The position numbers and the translations under genes were made by a program. The notes beneath the pieces are model-generated. The model saw nothing but the letters and a program-made list of their open reading frames with translations, ran no database searches and was not told the origin of the DNA. A stretch of DNA of 64,000 bases from Hyunsoonleella pacifica (lineage in GTDB: Bacteria; Bacteroidota; Bacteroidia; Flavobacteriales; Flavobacteriaceae), in contig NZ_SIRS01000007.1 in the NCBI RefSeq assembly GCF_004310335.1, positions 235,719-299,718 of the forward strand. Reading direction: 5' to 3'. How positions within the stretch are numbered: position 1 is the stretch's first letter; the number at the start of each line of letters is the position of its first letter. This document shows, in pieces, positions 55,401 to 63,946 of the stretch.

Positions 55401-55640
55401 AGCAGAAACTTGAAATGCTATACTATCTGAATGTAAATCAATAGCAGGGTAATCTTGTTTGATTAGATTGCAGTTTGTAAATCCCTTGTCAAATATTATA
55501 GAAAGTATTCTTGCGAAAATACCTTCACAAGCCTCTGCTTTGTCATTAAATTTAAGCTTGGTGCCGTATTTTACATCAGTTGTTATTAAGCTTAATGCAA
55601 AAAGAATGTCACTTAATATATTTTGAGATTTGTAAAGCAT
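52410..55640 (-). CDS. SMEK-domain STAND ATPase, putative antiphage protein
   Basis: A 1076-residue protein. Residues about 1-150 match the SMEK domain: ACEGIFARILSIIF, then YPAIDLHSDSIAFQVSAQ (Asp68 and Gln77 in a degenerate nuclease-like D-x(8)-Q-x-S arrangement), then KIKDSINLF. The P-loop ATPase has Walker A GHPTTGKT (241-248), Walker B LIIDD (294-298) and VSRH. The remaining 700 residues are helical repeats typical of STAND sensors. SMEK-STAND proteins are candidates for antiphage defence; the role here is inferred. A promoter-like element at 55745..55781 is shared with the LRR-Roc-COR gene. Confidence 0.82.
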   Translation of the reverse strand: MLYKSQNILSDILFALSLITTDVKYGTKLKFNDKAEACEGIFARILSIIFDKGFTNCNLIKQDYPAIDLHSDSIAFQVSAQDNSTKIKDSINLFKKNIDLGKYDRKYSKIKFLIISHKEKFGPKTFENFDTYNLFSPNEDVYFSANLGKQIKALNPAKQSELRDFLWFELNLESDVYDNRFNEIQSVPSYLENTSNDIKARTTQVDFDQNLLYYSEKEEKSILDFANTINFENKLSYLITGHPTTGKTTVALKICDYLQNQIGIVPFYLQLKTNTSYSTLLKDLKAINGLPTVLIIDDIHLDFELANRLIKENSKFKNIVFLFVSRHISTDFRKTFELDDVFETLRSNCLSLERNNSKDFQRDKILGVVAKRSDFLLKQNYNPRQGGILHLEHISKNNLLKLKLLLNNWCKADDVLSNIDEEIIHKDLFNKFLKKYPKEEILEIIKYSCLYSFNIPFEKVDPIIELTTEREGLFYTQDVELKSLFMQPSFCDLLIDSYLFLNQRVFKTEFNKDKNLFKFKNIKQYIEEIKIEQYPEIIIEIFLNVGSAENYDILRLLFNDSKSKLALFNYFKSSENANSTQLKKIIQIVKIFAKSNLNEIINGLIINNKNINQILLRENTGLFVLSYIHYSISPINRLLKSKLYETFNDETLRKLIDSSANHKVTLAIQNINDSKIRKRITDLISQQKWEEIIKETSFDLIGNSLTELRKLSPKNVKPIFASLDPILLADSVKWVDFYKLTKTLSELKTFEKYETNSKAKVILNRIEKWKIVESLKYAKIQQISQGFAQLAKIDNLFLQDLLENYSAELLFEKLNEIKFLDEYSLMLININKASKTTSLKILKLIEQNHSFKERFNSKGIKGREIPAILNCLRKLGANSYCSKLIEDSNKDIIEGRVLSSLPEVSVRIIKSIKPINEHLADKILSTFLELDLITKLDNKNYKLSQVSDFLVNFSHCDEKLCSDFFEKINNLIFIKKSLKSNVSFAEICTFLSNVKNCNIAKTRDIYSNIYAHNVFHKKAREIQPRVFVNSLHQLNSVDNRFTVRFINSYVNQKNINKELIFKTIKEVNKDFGIKLN

Positions 55641-55744
55641 TATTGATTAGTCATTCAATTTTTAAAATATCTCAAGTGTTTTTTCAGCTTGCTTACAACT
55701 TTCAGAATATGACGCCGTTGTTAATGGCTTATATCCGCCGGTAA

Positions 55745-55781
55745 ACGAAGGTAGCTGAAAATTTCTACAAAATCAAGAAAC
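55745..55781 (-). promoter_or_regulatory. Putative promoter of the SMEK ATPase gene (shared element, copy B)
   Basis: On the minus strand it reads TTG (55776-55774), 20 bases, then TACCTTCG (55753-55746), about 105 bases before the start codon. 32 of 37 bases match 14563..14599 with the same TTG-N20-TACCTTCG spacing. The 220-bp gap 55641..55860 holds nothing else besides the CAGCTTGCTTACAAC block and, near 55816, a short AATTC-rich stretch. Confidence 0.6.
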
Positions 55782-55878
55782 ATATATTCGGGTTTTGTTA
55801 ATAACTCCTATCAAATTCTGAATTCAGAATTCAGAATTCTAAATTGAGATAATTAAATTTGTGTCTCAAGGATTTTTT

Positions 55879-57624
55879 ATGGAACACTTTGTAGTATCAG
55901 CCCGTAAGTACCGCCCACAGACCTTTAAGGATGTTGTGGGGCAGCAGGCTATTACCAATACGCTACTAAATGCCATAGAAAACAATCATTTAGCTCAGGC
56001 CTTGTTGTTTACTGGACCACGTGGTGTGGGTAAAACTACTTGCGCCCGTATTTTGGCTAAAATGATAAATAGCGACGGTACTGAGAAAGAAGATGAAGAT
56101 TTCGCCTTTAACATTTTTGAGTTAGATGCAGCATCCAACAACTCGGTAGATGACATTAGAAGCTTAACCGATCAAGTACGTATACCTCCACAAGTAGGGA
56201 AATACAAAGTGTATATTATTGATGAGGTACACATGCTCTCTCAAGCTGCCTTTAATGCCTTTTTAAAAACATTAGAAGAGCCGCCTAAGCATTGTATTTT
56301 TATTTTAGCAACAACTGAGAAACACAAAATAATTCCTACTATTTTATCGCGTTGTCAAATTTTTGATTTTAAACGTATTACGGTAAAAGATGCTAAGGAA
56401 TATCTAAAATATATTGCCGAAGAACAAGGGATAACCGCCGAAGATGATGCTTTGCACATCATTGCACAAAAGGCAGATGGTGCTATGCGAGACGCCCTTT
56501 CTATCTTTGACCGTGTAGTAAGCTTTTCAGGTAAAAACCTTACCCGACAGGCTGTAACCGAAAATCTAAATGTACTGGATTACGAAACGTACTTTACCAG
56601 TACCGATTTCATCTTGGAAAATAAAATACCTGAACTGTTATTACAGTTTAACAACACACTTTCCAAAGGATTTGATGGACACCATTACATCTCAGGTTTA
56701 GCCTCTCACTTTAGGGATTTGCTAGTTAGCAAAACCGAAAGTACAATTACCTTACTAGAGGTAGGCGACCAAATAAAGCAAAAGTATTTAGAGCAATCTA
56801 GAAAAGCATCGCAAGAGTTTTTACTGCAAGGTATACATCTCGCTAATGAATGTGATTTAAAATACAAAACCAGTAAAAATCAACGTTTATTAGTTGAATT
56901 ATGCCTCATGCAGCTTGCCTCTATCACTTTTGATGGAGAAAAAAAAAATTCTAGAAACTTCATAATTCCAGCATCTTATTTTCAGAAAAAAGGCATTACG
57001 CCAATTCCTGTTAAGACACATGTAAAAGAGACAGTAAAGCAATCCGTTTCTGAATCAATTCAAAAGGAAGTACCTGTTGAAACCACCACGGTGGACAACA
57101 CAACAGAAGTTATTGAAAAGTTTCAAGTTAAAACACCTTCTAAGATTGAATTAAAACAAGATACCAAACGCAGGTCTGGATTATCTTTAAGTAGTATTCG
57201 TGCTAAAAAAGAACATCAAATAAAACAAATGGAGGTGGTTATTGATGAAAAAGACCTCCCAAAAGAAGATTTTACCGAAAAAGAACTGATTGAACACTGG
57301 AAAGCTTTTACTGCTAAAACCCAAAAAGAGGGCAAGCACAATCTAGCTTCTATTTTAGCTATTGATACCCCAAAAGTTAAAGGCACTACAGTATATTTAG
57401 AATTTCCTAACGAAACCAACAAAGTAGAGTTAGAACGGCAACAATATGATTTAATGGGGTATTTGAGAAAATCTCTCAATAATTTTGACATTAACCTTTC
57501 TATAACCGTAAACGAACAAGTAAGCAAAAAGTACGCTTACACTACACGTGAAAAATTCGAGAAACTAAAAGAAAAAAATGCTGCTATTGAAGCATTGCGT
57601 AAAACATTTGATTTAGATATTTAG
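55879..57624 (+). CDS. dnaX: DNA polymerase III subunit gamma/tau
   Basis: The clamp-loader ATPase of the replisome. ATG 55879 gives MEHFVVSARKYRPQTF, the usual flavobacterial start; a GTG at 55861 would add six residues. Walker A GPRGVGKT (46-53), Walker B IIDEVHML, sensor 1 ILATTEKHKI and SRC (LSRCQIF) are intact. The four Cys that bind zinc in E. coli are absent between Walker A and B. The tail (about 390-581) is Lys/Glu-rich, as in tau. Length 581. The next gene starts 2 bp after its stop. Confidence 0.95.
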   Translation: MEHFVVSARKYRPQTFKDVVGQQAITNTLLNAIENNHLAQALLFTGPRGVGKTTCARILAKMINSDGTEKEDEDFAFNIFELDAASNNSVDDIRSLTDQVRIPPQVGKYKVYIIDEVHMLSQAAFNAFLKTLEEPPKHCIFILATTEKHKIIPTILSRCQIFDFKRITVKDAKEYLKYIAEEQGITAEDDALHIIAQKADGAMRDALSIFDRVVSFSGKNLTRQAVTENLNVLDYETYFTSTDFILENKIPELLLQFNNTLSKGFDGHHYISGLASHFRDLLVSKTESTITLLEVGDQIKQKYLEQSRKASQEFLLQGIHLANECDLKYKTSKNQRLLVELCLMQLASITFDGEKKNSRNFIIPASYFQKKGITPIPVKTHVKETVKQSVSESIQKEVPVETTTVDNTTEVIEKFQVKTPSKIELKQDTKRRSGLSLSSIRAKKEHQIKQMEVVIDEKDLPKEDFTEKELIEHWKAFTAKTQKEGKHNLASILAIDTPKVKGTTVYLEFPNETNKVELERQQYDLMGYLRKSLNNFDINLSITVNEQVSKKYAYTTREKFEKLKEKNAAIEALRKTFDLDI

Positions 57625-57626
57625 TT

Positions 57627-58190
57627 ATGAAATACATGATTTTAATACTTTTAACTGGTACCATGATTTTTTCCAGCTGCGATAGAAGAACTACAAAAAG
57701 GGACGCGTTAAAAGCGTCTGTTGCAAAATTTAAGAGTAATATAAAATCGCCCCATGTTGCAGAATATTTTCCAAAATCGTATGCTGAAGTTCAGACGGAT
57801 ACTATTTTAAGTAACGGCTACCGTGTAAGTATTAAAAACTTTACGAACATGAATAAATTGGTAGAACTACCAAAGTCTGTAACGATTAATGAGACTACCC
57901 AATTTAGACAAATAGATTCTGAAATTACTGTATATAAAAATGATAAACTTATTTTTAAAAATGTATTTAGTAACGTGTTTTCTGAACACTTTAATAAAGA
58001 AAATATTAGTTTACAAGACTATTTAAATAATGGCATTAGCATAGATGAGATGGCTTCTTTATCTCAGAATAAAGTTGTATTGATAACAGCCAACACCATA
58101 CCAAAAAACAATCAAGGCACCTACTACAAATTGAGTATTGACGAACAAGGAAATTCTAATATTAAAAAAATAGAAGATGTTAGGACTTAA
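57627..58190 (+). CDS. Hypothetical lipoprotein between dnaX and miaE
   Basis: A 187-residue predicted lipoprotein: YMILILLTGTMIFSSCDRR, with the lipidated Cys near residue 18. The mature domain is mixed alpha/beta and acidic/basic, with no motif I recognise (SKSYAEVQTDTI-like start FPKSYAEVQTDTILSNG; end DEQGNSNIKKIEDV). The last 14 bp overlap miaE, so it is cotranscribed with it. Function unknown. Confidence 0.75.
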   Translation: MKYMILILLTGTMIFSSCDRRTTKRDALKASVAKFKSNIKSPHVAEYFPKSYAEVQTDTILSNGYRVSIKNFTNMNKLVELPKSVTINETTQFRQIDSEITVYKNDKLIFKNVFSNVFSEHFNKENISLQDYLNNGISIDEMASLSQNKVVLITANTIPKNNQGTYYKLSIDEQGNSNIKKIEDVRT

Positions 58191-58758
58191 ATTACCAACA
58201 GACCCACGTTGGGTAAACATAGTAGAAAAAAATATTGAAGAGATACTTACAGATCATGCCTTTTGCGAGCAAAAAGCAACTAGTACTGCTATTTCTCTAA
58301 TTGTGAGTTTCCCTGAATACACTGATTTGGTTCAAGAAATGACAGCATTGGTAAAAGAGGAAATCAGTCATTTTAAGATGGTTCATGATAAAATAATTGA
58401 ACGTGGTTGGACTTTGGGTAGAGATAGAAAGGATGAGTATGTTATTGAACTTATGAAATTCTTCCCTAAAGGCGGTAGTAGAACTACACAATTGGTACAT
58501 AGACTGCTTTATGCCGCATTAATTGAAGCAAGGAGCTGCGAACGTTTTAGATTATTATCTGAAGAATTGGAAGATGAAGAGTTGCGTACCTTCTATAGAA
58601 ACTTAATGGTAAGCGAAGCCAACCACTATACTATGTTTTTAGGTTTTGCCAGACAATACGGCAATAAAAAAGAAGTTGACACCAAGTGGCAGCAACTTCT
58701 TAATTATGAAGCCAAAATTATGTCTAACCTCGGAACTTCAGAAGCTATACATGGCTAG
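58177..58758 (+). CDS. miaE: tRNA-(ms2io6A37) hydroxylase
   Basis: MiaE is a di-iron monooxygenase that hydroxylates the isopentenyl group of ms2i6A37 in tRNA. The ferritin-like fold and metal ligands appear in EEISHFKMVHD (Glu and His), EARSCERFRLL and SEANHYTMFLGFA. Length 193 is normal. ATG 58177 lies inside the lipoprotein gene; the stop overlaps the converging gene by 4 bp. No miaA/miaB is in the window. Confidence 0.9.
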   Translation: MLGLKLPTDPRWVNIVEKNIEEILTDHAFCEQKATSTAISLIVSFPEYTDLVQEMTALVKEEISHFKMVHDKIIERGWTLGRDRKDEYVIELMKFFPKGGSRTTQLVHRLLYAALIEARSCERFRLLSEELEDEELRTFYRNLMVSEANHYTMFLGFARQYGNKKEVDTKWQQLLNYEAKIMSNLGTSEAIHG

Positions 58759-59285
58759 AATTGATAACCAATTCCTATTTGTATATTAGTGTTTATAGCT
58801 TCAACACCTGCAACACTATCATCAAATATATTTGATAAGCCGTAGCTATATCTTAAATCTATAAAAACCATTTGATTAAACTTATATTCTAAACCTCCAA
58901 TGGCAGAATAATGAAAGTTATTTATGCCATCCTCAGTTTTATGAGATTTTAAAGCAACTTGTGGTCCAGCACCTAATCGCCACTTCTCATTTAACCTAAA
59001 TTTAAAAAATATAGGCATCTGTATTAAATCTAAATGCAAAACTTCTGCTTTTGCTCCCTCTGGAGAAAATTGAAGTTCTGGAACTAGAGATACTCCATTA
59101 GACAACCTAAAATCTCCATAGAAACCTATATAAAAGCTGTTTCTATGTTTATTATCCATTGTTGGAGTTTCTTTAAAATCTAAATTAGAGATGGTATAAC
59201 CAGCTCGAACACCGTAAGTTCCGGCTTGTGAAAATGCTTGAAACGATAGGCTAAGTAAAAAAGCTATAAGTGCTAATCTTTTCAT
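58755..59285 (-). CDS. Outer-membrane beta-barrel (porin-like) protein
   Basis: A 176-residue exported protein: signal KRLALIAFLLSLSFQAFSQ, followed by barrel strands (GTYGVRAGYTISNLDF, SFYIGFYGDFRLSNGVSLVPELQFSPEG, WRLGAGPQVALKSHK, FIDLRYSYGLSN) and a Phe-terminated final strand NIQIGIGYQF. It belongs to the small outer-membrane barrel class of unknown function. It converges with miaE by 4 bp. Confidence 0.87.
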   Translation of the reverse strand: MKRLALIAFLLSLSFQAFSQAGTYGVRAGYTISNLDFKETPTMDNKHRNSFYIGFYGDFRLSNGVSLVPELQFSPEGAKAEVLHLDLIQMPIFFKFRLNEKWRLGAGPQVALKSHKTEDGINNFHYSAIGGLEYKFNQMVFIDLRYSYGLSNIFDDSVAGVEAINTNIQIGIGYQF

Positions 59286-59384
59286 TTTTAATAGTTTTGG
59301 GTTTATATTTTGTATAAATATACGCCTACGAATATATATTATAAATTTAAAATACAGTTGAAATTGTAGTTGAATTGCAGAATT

Positions 59385-60290
59385 TTACTGTGTATTACTT
59401 GATACTGTATTATGGTAAATGCTTTTTATAATACCATCAGCTAACCCAATTTTAGGTACGTAAATATGTTTTGCACCACTCCATTTCATGGCAAATAAAT
59501 AAATACGCATTGCAGGAATAATTACATCTGCTCTATCTTGATTTAACGAAAGTTCTGTAATTCTTTCTTCATAAGAATAACTTTGAAGCGTGTTGTAATA
59601 GGTTGTGAGATAGAAGTAAGTAAGGGGCTTACCTATAGCTTTTCCTGAAACTTTAAATATTTTATTGATATTTCCTCCAGAACCTATTACACTTATTTTT
59701 TCGTATTTACTTGTGTGCTCTTTAATCCATTGGTTTAAATCTGCCCATGATTCTTTTTTAACCATATCATTCAACAAACGCACTGTACCAATTTTAAATG
59801 AGCGGGATACAATACGTTCTCCTTTACTAATCACTGAAAATTCTGTACTTCCACCTCCTACATCTACATATAAATACACTTTTTCAGGGTGTATAAATTT
59901 ATTTAAATCAGTCGCTGCTATTATTGCTGCTTCTTCTTCCCCATCTATAACATCAATACTTATACCTGCATGTTCTAAAACAGCATTTACAACTTCATTA
60001 CCATTTGTAGACTCTCGCATTGCAGAAGTGGCACATGCTTTATACTTTACAACTTTATGAGATTTCATAAGTAATTTAAAAGCCAACATTGTATCTAACA
60101 TTCTTTGCATATTTCCTTTTGAAATACGCCCTTTTATAAAAACATCTGCCCCTAAACGAATTGGCACTCTTACTAAAGAATTTTTTTTAAAAACAACAGG
60201 CTTACCATTCTCTTCAATGACGTTGGATATTAAAAGTCTCACAGCATTTGAACCTATATCAATAGCTGCATATTTTTTTATTGAAAGCAT
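59385..60290 (-). CDS. ppx: Exopolyphosphatase / GppA-type phosphatase
   Basis: A 301-residue ASKHA-fold protein: AAIDIGSNAVRLLI (phosphate-1 loop) and YVDVGGGSTEFSVI (phosphate-2 loop) with a GSGGNI third loop. Ppx releases phosphate from polyphosphate; GppA cleaves pppGpp. It lacks the C-terminal HD-like region of E. coli Ppx, as is normal for this shorter group. It starts 1 bp after ppk1, so the two opposing polyphosphate activities are cotranscribed; that context favours Ppx over GppA. Confidence 0.9.
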   Translation of the reverse strand: MLSIKKYAAIDIGSNAVRLLISNVIEENGKPVVFKKNSLVRVPIRLGADVFIKGRISKGNMQRMLDTMLAFKLLMKSHKVVKYKACATSAMRESTNGNEVVNAVLEHAGISIDVIDGEEEAAIIAATDLNKFIHPEKVYLYVDVGGGSTEFSVISKGERIVSRSFKIGTVRLLNDMVKKESWADLNQWIKEHTSKYEKISVIGSGGNINKIFKVSGKAIGKPLTYFYLTTYYNTLQSYSYEERITELSLNQDRADVIIPAMRIYLFAMKWSGAKHIYVPKIGLADGIIKSIYHNTVSSNTQ

Positions 60291-60291
60291 A

Positions 60292-62355
60292 CTATTTTTT
60301 TAACTTTTCAAGATAATAATCATACAAAGCTATTTGAGATCTTACTTTTGGATTATCATCTACCCGATACTCATTTTCTTTCTCTGTATTTATTAATCTG
60401 GCTTTTACATTATCACTCCAGCATATATCAAAATTATCAATTATTTCTTGCTTTATATCCTCATCATAAATTGGACAACTTACTTCTACTCTATTTTCTA
60501 TATTTCTTGTCATCCAATCTGCCGAAGAAATATATATTTTTACATTTTCGTTCTTACCAAATATATACAAACGTGGATGCTCTAAAAATTTATCAACAAC
60601 ACTTATTACTTTAATGTTTTCGCTCATACCCTTAATACCGGGAATTAAACAGCAAATACCTCTTACAATCATATCAATACGCACGCCAGCATTACTTGCT
60701 TCATAGAGTTTATCAACCATATCATAACTAGATAGACTATTCATCTTTAATCTTATATAGCCTTGGTTACCATTTTTACTTTCTTCTATTTGTTCATCAA
60801 TAAGTTTAAAGAACGCTTTCTTGGTATAATGTGGAGATACAATAAGGTGCTTGTATTGATATATCCTGTAGTTGGTTTCAAAAAAATTGAATATTTTATT
60901 AACTTCTTTTAATATAGGCTGACTTGAGGTAAACAATGTGTAATCTGTATATATTTTTGCCGTAGATTCATTAAAATTACCTGTACTAATAAATCCGTAA
61001 CGTTTTAACTTTTTACCTTCTTCACGCTCAATAACACACATTTTACTGTGAACTTTTAATCCTGGAACCCCAAAAATTAGGTTTACACCTTCTTTTTTCA
61101 TTTGCTGTGCATAATGAATATTAGCTTCTTCATCAAATCTTGCACGAAGCTCTATAGATACAGTTACTGTCTTACCATTAATGGCTGCGTTTATTAAAGA
61201 ACTGGCAACATGAGATATTTGAGCAAGCCTATAAATAGTAATTTTTATAGTTTTTACTTTAGGATCTAATGCTGCTTCCCTCAAAAATTTTACGATATAA
61301 GAAAATGTATGATATGGCGCATGCACCATATAGTCTTTCTGAGCAATAGCTTCAAATATGCTGGTTTCTAAACTTAGTCCTTTAACAGGTAACGCCGAAA
61401 TTTTATCATAAAGTAAATGGTCTATCCCTAAACTTGGAAAGCCCATATAATCTCTCTTATTATGATATCTACCTCCTGGTATGATACTATCTGTATTGTC
61501 AATACCCATCTTTTCCATAAGATACTCAAGGGTATCAACATCTATTGTCTTATCATAAACAAACCGTACAGGCTCACTAACTTCCCTGTGCTTAACACTA
61601 TCTGATATTTTTTCAATAAAACTCTTACTTAAATCACTATCAAAATCTAGTTCTCCATCTCTAGTGATTTTAATCATGTGAGCAGAGATGGAATTGTAAT
61701 CAAAAATGTTAAAAATATCACTTAAACAGAAACGCAATAAATCATCAACCATGATGATGAAATTTTTATCTCCTCTTCTTGGAAGTACTACAAAACGGTC
61801 TACTGTTTTTGGTATTTCTATAAGCGCAAACTGTTTTGTACCATCATTCATCTGCATTTTAACTGCCAAATATGCTGCACTATCTTTTAAGTTAGGCAGA
61901 ACCACCAAATCATTCAATACAATGGTAACTAATGCTGTACTTATATTTTGGAAATAGTAATTCTTAATGAATGCTTTTTGTTTATCATCTATTTGAGATT
62001 CATTAATAACAAAAATATTCTCATTCTTAAGTGATTTGTCTATTTCATTTAGAACTCTTAAACTTTCTGCCTGTTGGTCAATTACTATCTTAGTAATTAT
62101 TTCGAGTAACTCTTTAGCTTTAATACCTCCAAGTGCATTTTTACCTCCTTTACCAGCTTCAACAATACGCTTTACCGTAGCATATCTTACTTTAAAAAAT
62201 TCATCTAAATTATTTGAAAAGATACCTAAAAACCTTAATCTTTCTATTAGTGGGACACTAACATCTGTAGCTTCTTGTAGCACACGTGCATTAAACTGTA
62301 ACCAGCTGATTTCTCTATTTATGTATTTGCCTTCAGTAGTGTCTGTTTTAGTCAT
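60292..62355 (-). CDS. ppk1: Polyphosphate kinase 1
   Basis: PPK1 reversibly makes long-chain polyphosphate from ATP at the cytosolic face of the membrane. The 687-residue protein starts INREISWLQFNARVLQEA, has the catalytic His regions (LKVHSKMCVIE and IFGKNENVKIYISSADWM with RNIENRVEV), and YTDYTLFTSS. ATG 62355. It is the first gene of the ppk1-ppx pair and follows the SixA-like gene by about 140 bp. Confidence 0.96.
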   Translation of the reverse strand: MTKTDTTEGKYINREISWLQFNARVLQEATDVSVPLIERLRFLGIFSNNLDEFFKVRYATVKRIVEAGKGGKNALGGIKAKELLEIITKIVIDQQAESLRVLNEIDKSLKNENIFVINESQIDDKQKAFIKNYYFQNISTALVTIVLNDLVVLPNLKDSAAYLAVKMQMNDGTKQFALIEIPKTVDRFVVLPRRGDKNFIIMVDDLLRFCLSDIFNIFDYNSISAHMIKITRDGELDFDSDLSKSFIEKISDSVKHREVSEPVRFVYDKTIDVDTLEYLMEKMGIDNTDSIIPGGRYHNKRDYMGFPSLGIDHLLYDKISALPVKGLSLETSIFEAIAQKDYMVHAPYHTFSYIVKFLREAALDPKVKTIKITIYRLAQISHVASSLINAAINGKTVTVSIELRARFDEEANIHYAQQMKKEGVNLIFGVPGLKVHSKMCVIEREEGKKLKRYGFISTGNFNESTAKIYTDYTLFTSSQPILKEVNKIFNFFETNYRIYQYKHLIVSPHYTKKAFFKLIDEQIEESKNGNQGYIRLKMNSLSSYDMVDKLYEASNAGVRIDMIVRGICCLIPGIKGMSENIKVISVVDKFLEHPRLYIFGKNENVKIYISSADWMTRNIENRVEVSCPIYDEDIKQEIIDNFDICWSDNVKARLINTEKENEYRVDDNPKVRSQIALYDYYLEKLKK

Positions 62356-62499
62356 CTATATCAAGTTATTTCACTAACAAATATATTTCATTTAAGGTAA
62401 ACAAGTTACTCTATTCCCTATAAAAATTTAGTTAAATCTATGCTTTTTATAAAGTATTAAAAACGAATAATTAGAAATAGATATATATGATGGTTTTAA

Positions 62500-62985
62500 T
62501 TATTTTAAATTTCTCGGAAAAAGAGTGTATGTAGTTTTTCCTGTGCTAATTTTTGACCATTCACTCTCCTCGAATTCTATAATTACAACACCACATGTTG
62601 GCACATTATCTATAAATTTATCTCCATAAGTATTTACAAATGCTGTAATCGCATGGTTATGACCAAACACCATTAAAGTTTCAACAGAATTACCACAACT
62701 TTTTATAACATCAACCAAATCTTTACCTGAAAAGTCATATAATTTATAATCAAAAGAAACTTTACTCTCTGGAATATTTAGTACTGGCAATATTATTTGA
62801 GCAGTTAATTTAGTACGCATTGCATCGCTTATTAGTACTTTATCTGGTATTATATTATGAGATTTTAATTCTGTAGCCACAAGATTTGCATCATTAATAC
62901 CTCTAGTTTTTAATGGTCTTTCATGGTCAATAACATCAAATTCCCAAGATGATTTTGCATGCCTTATTAGAATAAGTTTTTTCAC
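62500..62985 (-). CDS. SixA-type histidine phosphatase
   Basis: A histidine-phosphatase-superfamily protein: RHAKSSWEFDVIDHERPLKTRG at the N-terminus (catalytic His in LIRHAKS), SDAMRTKLTAQ, then MVFGHNHAITAFVN with the second His. E. coli SixA dephosphorylates phosphohistidine. The GTG at 62985 gives VKKLILIRHAKSSW and a normal 161-residue protein. An ATG at 63045 would add 20 atypical residues, and the 14-bp palindrome TTTTATCGATAAAA (63027..63040) then lies in coding sequence; I prefer the GTG. Confidence 0.85.
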   Translation of the reverse strand: MKKLILIRHAKSSWEFDVIDHERPLKTRGINDANLVATELKSHNIIPDKVLISDAMRTKLTAQIILPVLNIPESKVSFDYKLYDFSGKDLVDVIKSCGNSVETLMVFGHNHAITAFVNTYGDKFIDNVPTCGVVIIEFEESEWSKISTGKTTYTLFPRNLK

Positions 62986-63442
62986 TACCTCTCGATTAAA
63001 AGCGTTTTTTTTCGATAAAATGTTGTTTTTATCGATAAAATTCAATTTATTTGCTTAATTAAATTAAAGTATAATCAACATTAATTGTTAAATATCAGTT
63101 TTTGAATGACTAAAAACACCTTTATCCGATGAATGGTATATAATGCCGATAATAAAAAAAATTAAAACTTTTTATCGAAAAAAATAGTGTTTTAGCATTT
63201 TTTTTTGAAAAACATTAAAGATATGTGTCTATTTGTATTACCTACAAATTAAGAAAAAATGACCCCAAATCAAATTTCGCACAGTAATGCAGTCGTATCT
63301 GACTCATTTACCTCTAACTGTTTTTCCCTCAAAAACTTTACGATTTTTGTTTTGATTTCAAGCCAAAGTTAATTTGGTACCATTGGTTTGTTTGGTTTAA
63401 TACAAATTGAGATAAAAAATATTAAGATAACTATTCGTAATC
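62986..63442. other. AT-rich intergenic stretch with repeated ATCGA motifs
   Basis: No gene is apparent if the SixA-like gene starts at 62985. TTTTATCGATAAAA (63027..63040) is a perfect 14-bp palindrome, with further TCGATAAAA (63012..63020) and TTTTTATCGAAAA (63170..63182) nearby; these may be binding sites or chance in AT-rich DNA. The rest (63183-63442) shows nothing I can name; it should contain the promoters of both flanking genes. Confidence 0.4.
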
Positions 63443-63946
63443 ATGAAAAAAGCAACAATTGCACTAACAATCATTCTTAGTTTCTTCTTAGGAAATAACA
63501 TTGGTTTTTCACAAAACAATTTTGGCTGTGATGCTGAACTTTCTGTTGAAAAAAACAGAAGCGTAAAGTCCGTTGGAGAGAAAGGTGTGTTTTTTACCCT
63601 GATTTTAAAAAATACTTCTAATGCAAAAAAGAATTATACTTTAACATCTAGTAAAAGCCAACAATTATGTAAGAAAAGCAGTAATGATTCAAAATCAACT
63701 TACAATAATTCAGAGTTGAATGTTTTGTTCATGCTACCTAGTAATCTTAATTCAACGACGTCTGATCTAAATGTAACCATTAACGCTAATTCATCTCAAA
63801 AATTTTATGTAAAAATAGAAGCCCCTGAAGGTATCCCGTATAAAACTTGGAGTTGCTTAGCTATTAATGCTAAATCTGATAGTTGCAGCGCTACAGGTGC
63901 GGAAACCATTTTGAGTGTATATGTACCTAATCCCTCTGAAGGATAG
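63443..63946 (+). CDS. Secreted protein, possibly Ig-like, of unknown function
   Basis: A 167-residue exported protein: signal KKATIALTIILSFFLGNNIGFSQ, then a single beta-rich domain with GEKGVFFTLILKNTSNAKKNYT, the kind of segment seen in DUF11/CARDB-type Ig-like domains of secreted Bacteroidota proteins. Six Cys in the mature part suggest disulfides. No partner is known. A possible ATG of another gene starts at 63994, 45 bases after its stop, and runs off the window. Confidence 0.7.
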   Translation: MKKATIALTIILSFFLGNNIGFSQNNFGCDAELSVEKNRSVKSVGEKGVFFTLILKNTSNAKKNYTLTSSKSQQLCKKSSNDSKSTYNNSELNVLFMLPSNLNSTTSDLNVTINANSSQKFYVKIEAPEGIPYKTWSCLAINAKSDSCSATGAETILSVYVPNPSEG

